A DNA stretch of 64,000 nucleotides, taken from Rhizobium gallicum bv. gallicum R602sp (GTDB lineage Bacteria; Pseudomonadota; Alphaproteobacteria; Rhizobiales; Rhizobiaceae). Position numbers and translations under genes: made by a program. The stretch spans positions 377,501 through 441,500 of the forward strand of contig NZ_CP006877.1 in assembly GCF_000816845.1 (NCBI RefSeq), given 5' to 3'. Positions 55,705 to 64,000 of this stretch are shown here, piece after piece (the first letter of the stretch is position 1; each line of letters begins with the position of its first letter). The notes under the pieces were generated by a model. The model was not told the DNA's origin. It saw nothing but the letters and a program-made list of their open reading frames with translations, and ran no database searches.

Positions 55705-56507
55705 TGCCGCGCTACCGGATGACCGTCGAATATGACGGCGGACCCTATGTCGGCTGGCAGCGTCAGGAAAACGGTCCCTCCGTGCAGGGGGCGATCGAAG
55801 CTGCGATCCTGTCGTTAAGCGGCGAGACCGTGTCGATCCGTGGCGCCGGGCGCACCGATTCCGGCGTGCATGCGATGGGTCAAGTGATCCATGCCGATCT
55901 TTCAAAGGAATGGCCGGTGTTCAAGCTGCAGAACGCGCTGAATGCGCATCTGAGGCTGGCGGGCGAGCGCGTGTCCATTTTGGAGGTGGAGGTGGTTGGC
56001 GAGTTCTTCGATGCCCGGTTTTCCGCCGAGCGGCGGCACTATGTCTACCGCATCATCAACCGCCGGGCGCCGCTGGCGCTCGAGGCGGGCAAGGCCTGGT
56101 GGGTACCGAAGGTGCTTAATCATGAGGTGATGCATCAGGCCGCCCAGATCCTCGTCGGCAGGCATGACTTTTCCACCTTCCGTTCCGCGCATTGCCAGGC
56201 AAACAGCCCGGTCCGCACACTCGACCGGCTCGACGTGACGCGGAACGGCGAGCTCATCGAAATCCGCGCAACGGCACAGAGTTTCCTGCACAATCAGATC
56301 CGCTCCTTTGCCGGAACGCTGAAGCTTGCAGGAGAAGGAAAATGGACGCCGGAGGATGTGCGTGCTGCGCTTGAGGCGCGTAACCGCAAGGCCTGCGGTC
56401 CAGTTGCTCCGCCCGAAGGACTTTATTTCATGCAGGTCGATTATCCGGCAGTGATCACCGATCGGCGCAAGCGGACGCAAGTGAATGGCGATGACGATCT
56501 GTCATGA
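55704..56507 (+). CDS. truA: tRNA pseudouridine synthase A
   Basis: Makes pseudouridine 38-40 in the tRNA anticodon arm. 267 residues with the catalytic Asp in [15 protein letters not shown] and conserved [17 protein letters not shown]-type [14 protein letters not shown] and [12 protein letters not shown]. Translationally coupled to fmt. Confidence 0.95.
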   Translation: MPRYRMTVEYDGGPYVGWQRQENGPSVQGAIEAAILSLSGETVSIRGAGRTDSGVHAMGQVIHADLSKEWPVFKLQNALNAHLRLAGERVSILEVEVVGEFFDARFSAERRHYVYRIINRRAPLALEAGKAWWVPKVLNHEVMHQAAQILVGRHDFSTFRSAHCQANSPVRTLDRLDVTRNGELIEIRATAQSFLHNQIRSFAGTLKLAGEGKWTPEDVRAALEARNRKACGPVAPPEGLYFMQVDYPAVITDRRKRTQVNGDDDLS

Positions 56508-56531
56508 CCCCGCCCATGCCAGACCGTTGAT

Positions 56532-57128
56532 CTAAACCGGATAAATGCCGAGGAAGCGCTGGAGATATTCGGCGAGGATCATGGTCGGCACCAGCAGTGC
56601 CAGCGTCAGCGCCCCGGCCATCAGCCCGTGGCCGTGAAAGATCATCCGCAAAATCCTTGCAAGCATGAAGACCTGCGCCATCATGAAGACCAGAAGCAGG
56701 ATCGACACGACGCTGATGGCGCCGGGAATGAAGAAGACCAGCGCCAGCAGCAGGCCGTTGATGTAGGAAAGCGGCACGCCGAGCCAGTTGATGCTGACGA
56801 CAACGGCAGCAAAGCGATCACCCATGCGAAAGGCAAACAGCAACAGTCCTGCAAACACCAGCGGCACGAACCAATTGGCGATTTCGACCAGGCCCAAACG
56901 GAAATAGAAGGGAAGGCCGACTTCGACATGCGGCGGCATCGACTGCAGGAAGGCCTGACGCCACCAGAGCCACGAAATGCCCATCGGTGGCAGGCACCAG
57001 GCCATCGCCCAGAAGGAGCGGTTGACGCCGCGGTCCGACATATCGAGAAACCGGAAGCCCCGCGTGTCCATGCGGATCAGCAGCCACAAACCGGACAGAT
57101 AGTATTGAACCTCCCTAAGCCCCGGCAT
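56532..57128 (-). CDS. Conserved multi-pass membrane protein, function unknown
   Basis: 198 residues with about four to five hydrophobic segments (residues 40-57, 75-100, 105-130, 133-160 and 168-187) and no motif I recognise. The start overlaps the end of dapE by 14 bases, so it is translated from the dapE message. Rhizobial relatives probably exist (aromatic-rich SFWAMAWCLPPMGISWLWWR), but the family is unnamed to me. A link with diaminopimelate or the cell envelope is suggested only by position. Confidence 0.65.
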   Translation of the reverse strand: MPGLREVQYYLSGLWLLIRMDTRGFRFLDMSDRGVNRSFWAMAWCLPPMGISWLWWRQAFLQSMPPHVEVGLPFYFRLGLVEIANWFVPLVFAGLLLFAFRMGDRFAAVVVSINWLGVPLSYINGLLLALVFFIPGAISVVSILLLVFMMAQVFMLARILRMIFHGHGLMAGALTLALLVPTMILAEYLQRFLGIYPV

Positions 57129-58308
57129 TTGCGAACCATCGCTCGATGAAGGTTTCGTAGATCTGCGTCAGGGTTTCGAGATCGGAAACAGCAACGCGTT
57201 CGTCGACCATGTGCATGGTCTGTCCGACGAGCCCGAATTCGACGACCGGGCAATAGTCTTTGATGAAACGCGCGTCCGACGTGCCGCCGGTGGTCGAAAG
57301 CTTCGGCGCCTTGCCGGCAATGCTCTCGACGGCAGAGGAAAGTGATGCAATCAGTGCGTTGTTGCGGGTGAGGAAGACATGGCTCGGACGATCGGCCCAG
57401 GCAATGTCATATCTTACCGCCTCGCGGCCCGGGCGCAGGGTGCCATTCTTGGCGGCCGCTTCAAGACGGCGGAGGATTTCCGCCTGCAGCGTGTCGACCG
57501 TCCAGGTGTCGTTGAAGCGGATGTTGAAGCTTGCCGCGGCCTTCGCCGGAATGACGTTGGTGGTCGGATTGCCGACATCGATGGTCGTCACCTCGAGGTT
57601 CGACGGCTGGAAATTTTCAGTTCCTTTGTCGAATGGGGGATGCATCAGCGCGCTCGTGAGCTGCAGCATGCCGCGCACCGGATTATCCGCCAGATGCGGA
57701 TAGGCGGCGTGACCCTGAACACCGTGGACAGTGATCCTGCCGGAGAGCGAACCGCGGCGGCCGATCTTGATCATGTCGCCGAGCGCATCCGGATTGGTCG
57801 GCTCGCCGACGAGGCAGGCATCCCAACGCTCGCCGCGTTGTGCCGCCCATTGCAGGAGCTTGATCGTGCCGTTGATGGCGGGGCCTTCCTCGTCGCCGGT
57901 GATCAGCAAGGAAATCGAGCCCTTCGGATTGCCGTGTCTTTCGACGTACCGGGAGACGGCTGCCACGAAGCATGCAATGCCGCCCTTCATGTCGACCGCA
58001 CCACGACCGAAGAGTTCGCCGCCTGAAATTTCCGCAGCGAAGGGGGGATGCGTCCAGGCGGCTTCGTCGCCAACCGGCACGACGTCCGTGTGTCCCGCAA
58101 ACATCAGGTGCGGGCCATCACTGCCCAGACGGGCGTAGAGGTTTTCGATGTCGGGCGTGCCGGCTTCCGTCGCCTTCACCTTGTCCACCTTAAAGCCCAG
58201 CGGCGAAAGCATGGCGTCGAGCGCAGAAAGTGCGCCGCCTTCGGCAGGCGTCACGGAGGGGCAGCGGATGAGCGTCTGGAGATTGGCGACGGGATCGGTG
58301 GCGGTCAT
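57115..58308 (-). CDS. dapE: Succinyl-diaminopimelate desuccinylase
   Basis: Zinc amidohydrolase of the lysine/diaminopimelate pathway. 397 residues from MTATDPVANL (the frame extends 12 codons further). M20 motifs: MFAGHTDVVPVGD, the catalytic GDEEGPAINGT, and GGTSDARF near the C-terminus. Neighbour of dapD, which acts three steps earlier. Confidence 0.94.
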   Translation of the reverse strand: MTATDPVANLQTLIRCPSVTPAEGGALSALDAMLSPLGFKVDKVKATEAGTPDIENLYARLGSDGPHLMFAGHTDVVPVGDEAAWTHPPFAAEISGGELFGRGAVDMKGGIACFVAAVSRYVERHGNPKGSISLLITGDEEGPAINGTIKLLQWAAQRGERWDACLVGEPTNPDALGDMIKIGRRGSLSGRITVHGVQGHAAYPHLADNPVRGMLQLTSALMHPPFDKGTENFQPSNLEVTTIDVGNPTTNVIPAKAAASFNIRFNDTWTVDTLQAEILRRLEAAAKNGTLRPGREAVRYDIAWADRPSHVFLTRNNALIASLSSAVESIAGKAPKLSTTGGTSDARFIKDYCPVVEFGLVGQTMHMVDERVAVSDLETLTQIYETFIERWFANAGA

Positions 58309-58419
58309 GAGGGTCGAATTATCCGGCGGGAATGGCAAAGACATGGCAAGGCGGCGAACCGCCTCGCTGAAATGAACGCCGCTTGTTTACCGGATCGGAA
58401 TCCGGCTGTCACTGAAAGC

Positions 58420-59280
58420 TTAGTCGCGCAGCAATTCATTGATGCCGGTCTTCGAGCGGGTCTGCTCGTCGACGCGCTTGACGATGACGGCGCAATAGAG
58501 ATGCGGTGCCGGTTGGCCGTTTGCCATGGTCTTGTTGCCGCTCGACATCGAACCGGCAACGACAACGGAGTAGGGCGGCACTTCGCCATACATGACGTCG
58601 CCGGTGGCGCGATCGACGATCTTGGTTGACTTGCCGATATAGACGCCCATGCCGAGAACTGAACCCTCGCGGATGATGCAGCCTTCGACGACTTCCGAGC
58701 GGGCGCCGATGAAGCAGTTGTCTTCGATGATCGTCGGGCCGGCCTGCATCGGTTCCAGCACGCCGCCGATGCCGACGCCGCCGGAAAGATGCACATGCTT
58801 GCCGATCTGTGCGCAGGAGCCGACCGTCGCCCAGGTGTCGACCATCGTGCCTTCACCGACATAAGCACCGAGATTGACGAAGGAAGGCATCAGCACGACG
58901 TTCTTGGCGATATAGGCCGAGCGGCGGACGACGCAGTTCGGAACGGCCCGGAAGCCCGCGGCGCGATACTGGTTCTCGCCCCAGCCTTCGAACTTGGAAG
59001 GCACCTTGTCCCACCAGGTGGAATTGCCGGAGCCGCCCTTGACGACTTCCATGTCGTTCAGGCGGAAGGAAAGCAGTACGGCTTTCTTGAGCCACTGGTT
59101 GACCGTCCAGACGCCATCGGCGCCGCGCTCGGCGACGCGAGCCTTGCCGCCGTCGAGAAGCTCGAGCGCTGCTTCCACGGCTTCGCGAACTTCGCCTTTC
59201 GTCGACGCGTTCACGTTGTCGCGGTTGTCGAAGGCAGCTTCGAGGGTCTTTTCGAGGGATGCGAGATCGGTGGCGCTCAT
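58420..59280 (-). CDS. dapD: 2,3,4,5-tetrahydropyridine-2,6-dicarboxylate N-succinyltransferase
   Basis: 286 residues with a left-handed beta-helix made of hexapeptide repeats ([38 protein letters not shown]) and the DapD N-terminal domain. Converts tetrahydrodipicolinate to its succinyl-amino-keto form for the succinylase branch used by rhizobia. Upstream of dapE by 111 bases. No operator was identified. Confidence 0.95.
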   Translation of the reverse strand: MSATDLASLEKTLEAAFDNRDNVNASTKGEVREAVEAALELLDGGKARVAERGADGVWTVNQWLKKAVLLSFRLNDMEVVKGGSGNSTWWDKVPSKFEGWGENQYRAAGFRAVPNCVVRRSAYIAKNVVLMPSFVNLGAYVGEGTMVDTWATVGSCAQIGKHVHLSGGVGIGGVLEPMQAGPTIIEDNCFIGARSEVVEGCIIREGSVLGMGVYIGKSTKIVDRATGDVMYGEVPPYSVVVAGSMSSGNKTMANGQPAPHLYCAVIVKRVDEQTRSKTGINELLRD

Positions 59281-59434
59281 GAGAATTCCTTAAACTTCGA
59301 GCTTTATCCTGAAGACTAGGAAGTCTCCGGGAATTGTGATCGGCGGGATGCGATCTGCTCTATCGCATGAGCGGCTAAAATGGAATGATTTTTCGAACGA
59401 GATCGTTTCTGTATTCAAGGCGTTATAGACAGAC

Positions 59435-59457
59435 CCGGCAGTGTTGCCGGCATTTTT
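59435..59457 (+). promoter_or_regulatory. Hairpin with U tract in the LOG-gene leader
   Basis: CCGGCA (59435-59440), loop GTGT, TGCCGG (59445-59450), then CATTTTT. It sits 16 bases before the LOG start and just after a -10-like TATAGA. It could be a small attenuator, a stabilising 5' hairpin, or chance. Confidence 0.4.
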
Positions 59458-59472
59458 GAAGGGCATTCTGAA

Positions 59473-60339
59473 ATGGCGAAGGGAAAAAACGGCAAGCTCA
59501 GGCGCAAGGACGGAGTCTGGGCTCCGCTGAAGTCGAGCGAGATTGACAGGCATCGCGCACTCGCCGTGCCGAAGACGCCGCAAACGCTTTCGCCTTCCTA
59601 TCGCCTGGCCTATTCCGACGGCGACTTTCTCTGCCGCGAGGAACTGCGGCCGATCCGTCTCCAGCTTGAACTTTTGAAGGTCGAGATGATGTTGACGGAA
59701 CGTGGCATCAAATCCACCGTCGTCATGTTCGGCGGCGCGCGTATTCCTGCCCCCGGTCAGAGCGCATGGGCAGCCCGCAACGACATGCAGCGCGCCAATC
59801 TGGAGGCGGCGTCCATCTATTATGACGAAGCGCGCAAGTTCGCCCGGCTCTGCTCGAAATATTCCGCTGGTTTCGATTTCCATGAATATGTGATCGTCAC
59901 CGGCGGCGGCCCGGGCGTCATGGAGGCGGGCAACCGCGGAGCAGCCGATGAAGGCGCGCCCTCGATCGGCCTCAATATCGTGCTGCCTCACGAGCAGGCC
60001 CCGAACGCCTATGTGACGCCGGAGCTCAGCTTCAACTTCCATTACTTCGCGATCCGCAAGATGCATTTCATGGTACGCGCGAAAGCGATTGCGGTGTTCC
60101 CGGGCGGCTTTGGAACCCTCGACGAATTCTTCGAATGCCTGACGTTGATCCAGACGGGACGCATGGAAAAGATGCCGCTCATTCTCTTCGGCGAGAAGTT
60201 CTGGCGAAGCATCGTCAATTTCGACGCACTTGCCGAATTCGGGACGATCGCGCCTGACGACGTGAAGCTGATCAGCTTCGTCGATACGGCAGCTGCCGCC
60301 TGGAAGATCATCCAGGATTTCTATGAGCATCAGGAATAG
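59473..60339 (+). CDS. LOG-family protein (cytokinin riboside phosphoribohydrolase-like)
   Basis: 288 residues with the LOG motif PGGFGTLDEFFE and the nucleotide-binding GGGPGVMEAGNRGA. Proteins of this family release free cytokinin from its riboside monophosphate, or cleave other nucleotide monophosphates; the old label was lysine decarboxylase. The long N-terminal part (about 100 residues before VVMFGGARIP) marks the TIGR00730-type longer form. Cytokinin production by rhizobia is plausible but not shown. Confidence 0.85.
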   Translation: MAKGKNGKLRRKDGVWAPLKSSEIDRHRALAVPKTPQTLSPSYRLAYSDGDFLCREELRPIRLQLELLKVEMMLTERGIKSTVVMFGGARIPAPGQSAWAARNDMQRANLEAASIYYDEARKFARLCSKYSAGFDFHEYVIVTGGGPGVMEAGNRGAADEGAPSIGLNIVLPHEQAPNAYVTPELSFNFHYFAIRKMHFMVRAKAIAVFPGGFGTLDEFFECLTLIQTGRMEKMPLILFGEKFWRSIVNFDALAEFGTIAPDDVKLISFVDTAAAAWKIIQDFYEHQE

Positions 60340-60387
60340 AAAACCGGCCGCGATGTGCGACAGGCCCCACCTGCGGTAAGTCCTTGC

Positions 60388-60510
60388 TTACATGGACGGC
60401 CGATTGGGCATGTCATCGATCGAGATCGCGCCGTCCTTGTTGCGATCCATGCGGATGAAAAACTCTGGGCTCGCGCTCGGAAGGTAAAACCGATGCGTCA
60501 ATCTGACCAA
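60388..60510 (-). pseudogene. Relic of an EF-hand calcium-binding protein
   Basis: A 40-codon open stretch between two in-frame stops reads ...SASPEFFIRMDRNKDGAISIDDMPNRPSM. Residues DRNKDGAISIDD (60412-60447) form a canonical EF-hand loop (D, N, D, G, I, D at positions 1, 3, 5, 6, 8 and 12). There is no start codon or leader in frame, and upstream the frame is closed, so this looks like the last piece of a decayed gene. Confidence 0.5.
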
Positions 60511-60545
60511 TTATACATCGGCAAGCTGAATGAAATCTTCGTAAT

Positions 60546-61253
60546 CTAGTCCACGACCCTTGCCAGAAACGCAGCCAGATCATCGGTGACGAAATCGATA
60601 TGGTCCTCGTCGCCGCTCGTTTGTTCCCACCATTCGACGACGGTTTCCTCAAGATTGTTCGGCACGAGCAGCACAGTCTGCATGCCGAGTGCCTTTGGAA
60701 CCACAAGGTTGCGCGGCAGGTCCTCGAACATGGCCGCCTTGCCGGTTTCCACTCGTTTCAGTGCCATGAACTTGTCATAGGTAACCTGCGCCGGCTTCGG
60801 CACGAATTCGGCGGCGACGATGTCGAAGATGTCGTCGAAATGTTCGAGAATGCCGAGGGCACCGGCCGTCATTTCGGCATGTTTGACGCTGCCGTTGGTG
60901 AAGATGAACTTGCGGCCCGGAAGTGCCTTGATCGCCGCACCCAATTCGGGCTGAGCCGTGAGGCTCGAATAGTCGATGGCATGGGCCTTTTCCAGAAATT
61001 CGTTCGGGTCGACGCCGTGATGGATCATCAGACCCTGCAGCGTCGTGCCGTGCTCGAGATAATATTGCTTCTGCAGCTTGCGCGCCTCGTCCCGCTCCAT
61101 CTGGAGAAGCGCCGAGACATAGGCCGTCATGTTTTTGTCGATCTGCGCGAAGAGATTGACGTGATGCGGATAAAGCGTGTTGTCGAGGTCGAAGACCCAT
61201 TCGGTCACGTGCGCAAAATCGGCTTTGGTCGGAGTGCGATCTATCTTGGTCAT
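60546..61253 (-). CDS. HAD-family pyrimidine 5'-nucleotidase
   Basis: 235 residues from MTKIDRTPTK; the upstream frame is open for 42 more codons but lacks support. Phosphoaspartate motif FDLDNTLYP, motif II IFTNGS, motif III Lys in FVPKPAQVTYDKF and motif IV EDLPRNL. The type is the YjjG/SDT1-like nucleotidase with a helical cap (MERDEARKLQKQYYLEHGTT). Likely dephosphorylates nucleotides. Divergent from ada. Confidence 0.88.
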   Translation of the reverse strand: MTKIDRTPTKADFAHVTEWVFDLDNTLYPHHVNLFAQIDKNMTAYVSALLQMERDEARKLQKQYYLEHGTTLQGLMIHHGVDPNEFLEKAHAIDYSSLTAQPELGAAIKALPGRKFIFTNGSVKHAEMTAGALGILEHFDDIFDIVAAEFVPKPAQVTYDKFMALKRVETGKAAMFEDLPRNLVVPKALGMQTVLLVPNNLEETVVEWWEQTSGDEDHIDFVTDDLAAFLARVVD

Positions 61254-61350
61254 GGCGGCGTTATGGCATGGGCCAAGGAAATTGCCGAACAAAAAAATAG
61301 ACGCCCGATTTTCGACGGACGGAAAAGCCAAGGGATGATAAAAGGCTCTC

Positions 61351-62415
61351 ATGCTTTTCGATCTTCCCAATGAAGACACGCTTTATGATGCGCTGATCGC
61401 CCGCAGCTCCGATTACGAGGGGCTTGCTTATGTCTGCGTGAGAACGACGGGCGTCTTCTGCCGGTTGACCTGCCCCGCCCGCAAGCCGAAACGGGAGAAT
61501 ACGCTGTTCTACGATTCCATCGCCACCTGCATGCAGTCCGGCTTCCGGCCCTGCCGGCGCTGCAAGCCGCTGGAACAGGCGGGCAAGGAACCGATCGTCG
61601 ACGAACTGCTGGAAGCGCTCGACTGCGCTCCGGCGACGCGTTGGACCGAGGATGATCTGGTCCGCAGGGGTTACGATCCATCCACCGTGCGGCGCGCTTT
61701 CAAACGATCGCTGGGCATGACTTTCCTAGACATCGCCCGCTACCGCCGACTCGGCGAGGCAGCAAGGCAGCTTGCGAGCGGCGCCCGCGTGATCGATGTC
61801 CAGCTCGATGCAGGTTACGAGTCGGGCAGCGGGTTTCGCGCCGCATTTCAGCGGTTGATCGGCAAGGCGCCTGCCATGTCGCAGAACCGCGAGCTGCTCT
61901 TCGCAGACTGGTTTGAAACGCCGCTCGGGCCGATGGTCGCGGTTGCCGATCAGACGCATCTGCATCTTCTGGAGTTCCACGATCGGAAGGCGCTTCAGGC
62001 TGAGCTGGAAAACCTGCAGCGCAAGACACGCTCCTCGGTTGCCGCCGGGAGAACGCCTGCGATCGAACAGATCGATGCCGAGCTGCGAGCCTATTTCGAC
62101 GGCCAGTCCGCGAACTTCAAAACCCCTTTGGCGCTCGGCAACAGTACCGCCTTCGAGCGGGTGGTCTGGGCGAAGCTTCGGGAAATTCCTGTCGGAGAAA
62201 GACGCGCTTATGGTGATCTGGCCAGGGAAATGGAAAACCCGCAGCTGGTGCGCGCGGTCGGCCGCGCCAACGGCGCAAACCAGCTTGCCATCGTCATCCC
62301 CTGCCATCGCGTGGTCGGCGCAGACGGATCACTGACCGGTTATGGTGGCGGGCTCTGGCGCAAGCAATGGCTATTGAAGCACGAAGGAAAAATGCGGCCC
62401 AAAGGGGCTGTTTGA
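61351..62415 (+). CDS. ada: Ada: O6-methylguanine-DNA methyltransferase and adaptive-response activator
   Basis: 354 residues: N-terminal AdaA zinc domain with Cys in GVFCRLTCPA, ATCMQSG and CRRC; an AraC-type helix-turn-helix (about 85-170); and a C-terminal methyltransferase with acceptor Cys in VIPCHRVVG. It reverses alkylation damage and, once methylated at its first zinc cysteine, activates repair genes. AAGG precedes the ATG. Divergent from the HAD gene with a 97-base spacer in which I could not identify an Ada box. Confidence 0.94.
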   Translation: MLFDLPNEDTLYDALIARSSDYEGLAYVCVRTTGVFCRLTCPARKPKRENTLFYDSIATCMQSGFRPCRRCKPLEQAGKEPIVDELLEALDCAPATRWTEDDLVRRGYDPSTVRRAFKRSLGMTFLDIARYRRLGEAARQLASGARVIDVQLDAGYESGSGFRAAFQRLIGKAPAMSQNRELLFADWFETPLGPMVAVADQTHLHLLEFHDRKALQAELENLQRKTRSSVAAGRTPAIEQIDAELRAYFDGQSANFKTPLALGNSTAFERVVWAKLREIPVGERRAYGDLAREMENPQLVRAVGRANGANQLAIVIPCHRVVGADGSLTGYGGGLWRKQWLLKHEGKMRPKGAV

Positions 62416-62427
62416 GGAGGACGTTCC

Positions 62428-63207
62428 ATGAACCAGGCGCAAAAGGCGAAGGCGTTCGGCGCATTGCATCAGAAGGGCAATCCGGTCGTCCTCTATAATA
62501 TCTGGGATGCTGGCACGGGGAAGGCTGTCAGCGACGCAGGTGCCAAGGCACTGGCGACCGGCAGCTGGTCGGTTGCTGCGGCGCAAGGCTATGCGGACGG
62601 CGAAAAAATCCCGCTGGAAGCGCTTGTCGCTACCGTGCGGTCGATCACTGCGGCCAACGACTTGCCTCTCTCCGTCGATTTCGAGGGCGCCTATTCGACC
62701 GAGAAAGCGGGAACCGCTGCCAACGCCGCCAGGCTGATTGATGCAGGCGCCGTCGGCATCAATTTCGAGGACCAGGTGGTTGGCGGCAGCGGGCTGCATC
62801 CGATCGATGAGCAGGCCGCACGCATCCGCGCCATACGCGAGATGACCGAGGCTAAGGGCATTCCGTTCTTCATCAATGCCCGCACCGACCTGTTCCTCAA
62901 GTTCTCCGATCCCGACCGGCATGTTCTGCTGGTGGATGAGGCGATCGAGCGGGCAGCCGCCTATGCAGAGGCTGGCGCCAGCGGCTTTTTTGCGCCGGGA
63001 TTGTCGAACCAGGACCTGATCCGTCGAATGTGCGAAGCGGTTAGGCTGCCGGTCAACATCATGATGCGGCAAGGCGTGCCGGATGTGAAGACCTTGGCAA
63101 AGCTCGGCGTCGGCCGTGTCAGTTATGGGCCGGGACCCTACCGCGCAATGATGGAAAAGCTGAAGGAGGCAGCCGAGGCGGTCTTCGCCGCCGCGGGCCA
63201 AGCTTGA
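62428..63207 (+). CDS. Isocitrate lyase/phosphoenolpyruvate mutase-family enzyme
   Basis: 259 residues with the family's NIWDAGTGKAVSDAG start, SVDFEGAY, GAVGINFEDQ and FINARTDLFL metal-binding and active-site stretches. The longer loop with the KKCGH of true isocitrate lyase is absent, so it is a carboxyphosphonoenolpyruvate- or oxaloacetate-type lyase/mutase of unknown substrate. GGAGGAC lies 12 bases after the ada stop, so it may be in one transcript with ada. Confidence 0.85.
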   Translation: MNQAQKAKAFGALHQKGNPVVLYNIWDAGTGKAVSDAGAKALATGSWSVAAAQGYADGEKIPLEALVATVRSITAANDLPLSVDFEGAYSTEKAGTAANAARLIDAGAVGINFEDQVVGGSGLHPIDEQAARIRAIREMTEAKGIPFFINARTDLFLKFSDPDRHVLLVDEAIERAAAYAEAGASGFFAPGLSNQDLIRRMCEAVRLPVNIMMRQGVPDVKTLAKLGVGRVSYGPGPYRAMMEKLKEAAEAVFAAAGQA

Positions 63208-63208
63208 A

Positions 63209-64000
63209 TCACGGAACGATCAGCGTTCCGGCGCCGTGTTCGGTGAAGATTTCGAGCAGCACGGAATGGGCCGTCTTGCCGTTCAGGATGACGACGCCCT
63301 GGACGCCGGCCTTGATCGCGTCGATGCAGGTTTCGACCTTCGGGATCATGCCGCCGGAAATCGTGCCGTCGGCGATCAGCGCGTGTGCCTGCGAAACCGA
63401 GAGCTCCTTGATGAGGTTGCCCTGCTTGTCGAGCACGCCTGGAACGTCCGTCAGGAAGAGCAGGCGCGTGGCATTCAGTGCGCCGGCGATAGCGCCTGCG
63501 AAGGTGTCGGCATTGATGTTGTAGGTCGCGCCGTCGCGGCCGGGCGCGACCGGGGCGATGACCGGGATCATTTCCGAACGGGCGAGCAGGTCGAGCAGCG
63601 TACGGTCGACTTCGACGACCTCGCCGACGAAGCCGAGATCGAGCACGCGCTCGATGTTCGAATCCGGGTCCTTGATCTTCTTTTGCGCCTTTTCGGCAAA
63701 GACCATGTTGCCGTCCTTGCCGCAAAGCCCGATCGCCCATTCGCCCGTCTGGTTGATGAGTGCCACGATCTCCTTGTTGATGGAGCCGGCAAGCACCATC
63801 TCGACGATCTCGACTGTCTTGGCGTCGGTGACGCGAAGACCGCCTTCGAACTTCGATTCGATACCCATCTTCGTCAACATCGCGCCGATCTGTGGTCCGC
63901 CGCCGTGGACGACGATCGGATTGACGCCGGATTGCTTCAAAAGCGCAATGTCGCTGGCGAAAGCCTTGCCGAGCTCGGGATTGCCCATAGCATGGCCGCC
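63209..64000 (-). CDS. argB: Acetylglutamate kinase, N-terminus beyond the window
   Basis: Second enzyme of arginine synthesis. The visible 263 residues begin inside the phosphate-binding region ([10 protein letters not shown]), continue with [21 protein letters not shown] and [18 protein letters not shown], and end at a TGA. About 30 N-terminal residues are missing. An internal Met at 63988 is not the true start, since ArgB has the KYGGHAM lead. The stop lies one base from the convergent PEP-mutase gene stop. Confidence 0.95.
   Translation of the reverse strand, partial: GGHAMGNPELGKAFASDIALLKQSGVNPIVVHGGGPQIGAMLTKMGIESKFEGGLRVTDAKTVEIVEMVLAGSINKEIVALINQTGEWAIGLCGKDGNMVFAEKAQKKIKDPDSNIERVLDLGFVGEVVEVDRTLLDLLARSEMIPVIAPVAPGRDGATYNINADTFAGAIAGALNATRLLFLTDVPGVLDKQGNLIKELSVSQAHALIADGTISGGMIPKVETCIDAIKAGVQGVVILNGKTAHSVLLEIFTEHGAGTLIVP

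Noticed and set aside
58390..58405. CCGGAT-CGGA-ATCCGG hairpin between dapD and dapE
   Set aside because: A stable little stem but no U tract, and both genes face the same way; nothing supports a specific function.

Overview
The window looks like a stretch of the main chromosome of a Rhizobium-group alphaproteobacterium (R. etli / R. leguminosarum / R. tropici type). The evidence is high GC, dense operons with ATGA overlaps, and rhizobial marker genes: praR, tme, the ornithine-lipid genes olsA and olsB, a Mur-type Fur protein, rpoN-hpf-ptsN, and a RIME-like intergenic palindrome cluster. From memory the order (miaB, olsA, mur ... glnD, mutS, tme, olsB) follows Sinorhizobium meliloti. I saw no rRNA, tRNA, CRISPR array, insertion sequence or prophage.

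Layout. 0-4.4 kb: a TonB-dependent siderophore receptor behind an iron-responsive (IRO-type) palindrome, then a LysR regulator divergent from a DMT exporter. 4.4-13.4 kb: the rph-VOC-rdgB-hemW operon, divergent hrcA and grpE, a nucleoside hydrolase, a small heat-shock operon (hsp20 plus DUF1150) with a sigma-32-like promoter and a ROSE-type RNA thermometer, then metK-trmB. 13.5-25.4 kb: praR, then a long leftward run of housekeeping genes (lnt, corC, ybeY, phoH, miaB, olsA, mur, rimI, tsaB, nfu, usp, trpS, VOC). 25.4-39.7 kb: a small secreted M15 peptidase, murJ-glnD, a short conserved gene, mutS, the malic enzyme tme, olsB behind a Pho box, and a hybrid histidine kinase.

39.7-52.7 kb: two RNA methyltransferases with lspA, a CoxG-like protein, a GNAT, a LapA-like protein, ihfB, sppA, then lptC-lptA-lptB-rpoN-hpf-ptsN, rbsK and rmuC. 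The rpoN leader carries a sigma-54-type site on the opposite strand. 52.8-54.75 kb is a small decaying patch around def: a frameshifted globin-sensor relic, and an intact FitA/VapB-type antitoxin next to a frameshifted PIN-domain toxin. 54.8-64 kb: fmt-truA, a membrane protein, dapE, dapD, a LOG protein, a relic of an EF-hand gene, a HAD nucleotidase, ada, a PEP mutase/isocitrate lyase-family enzyme, and the end of argB.

Most of the window is core metabolism and envelope biogenesis. I found no convincing new multi-gene system. The most informative non-coding observations are the ROSE thermometer (10626-10678), the Pho box before olsB (37406-37423), the antisense sigma-54 site in the rpoN leader (47382-47398), the IRO box (2315-2329) and a long leader before hpf. 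The frameshifted genes at 52.9-54.7 kb also deserve a second look. All functional calls rest on reading motifs by eye; no database search was run.
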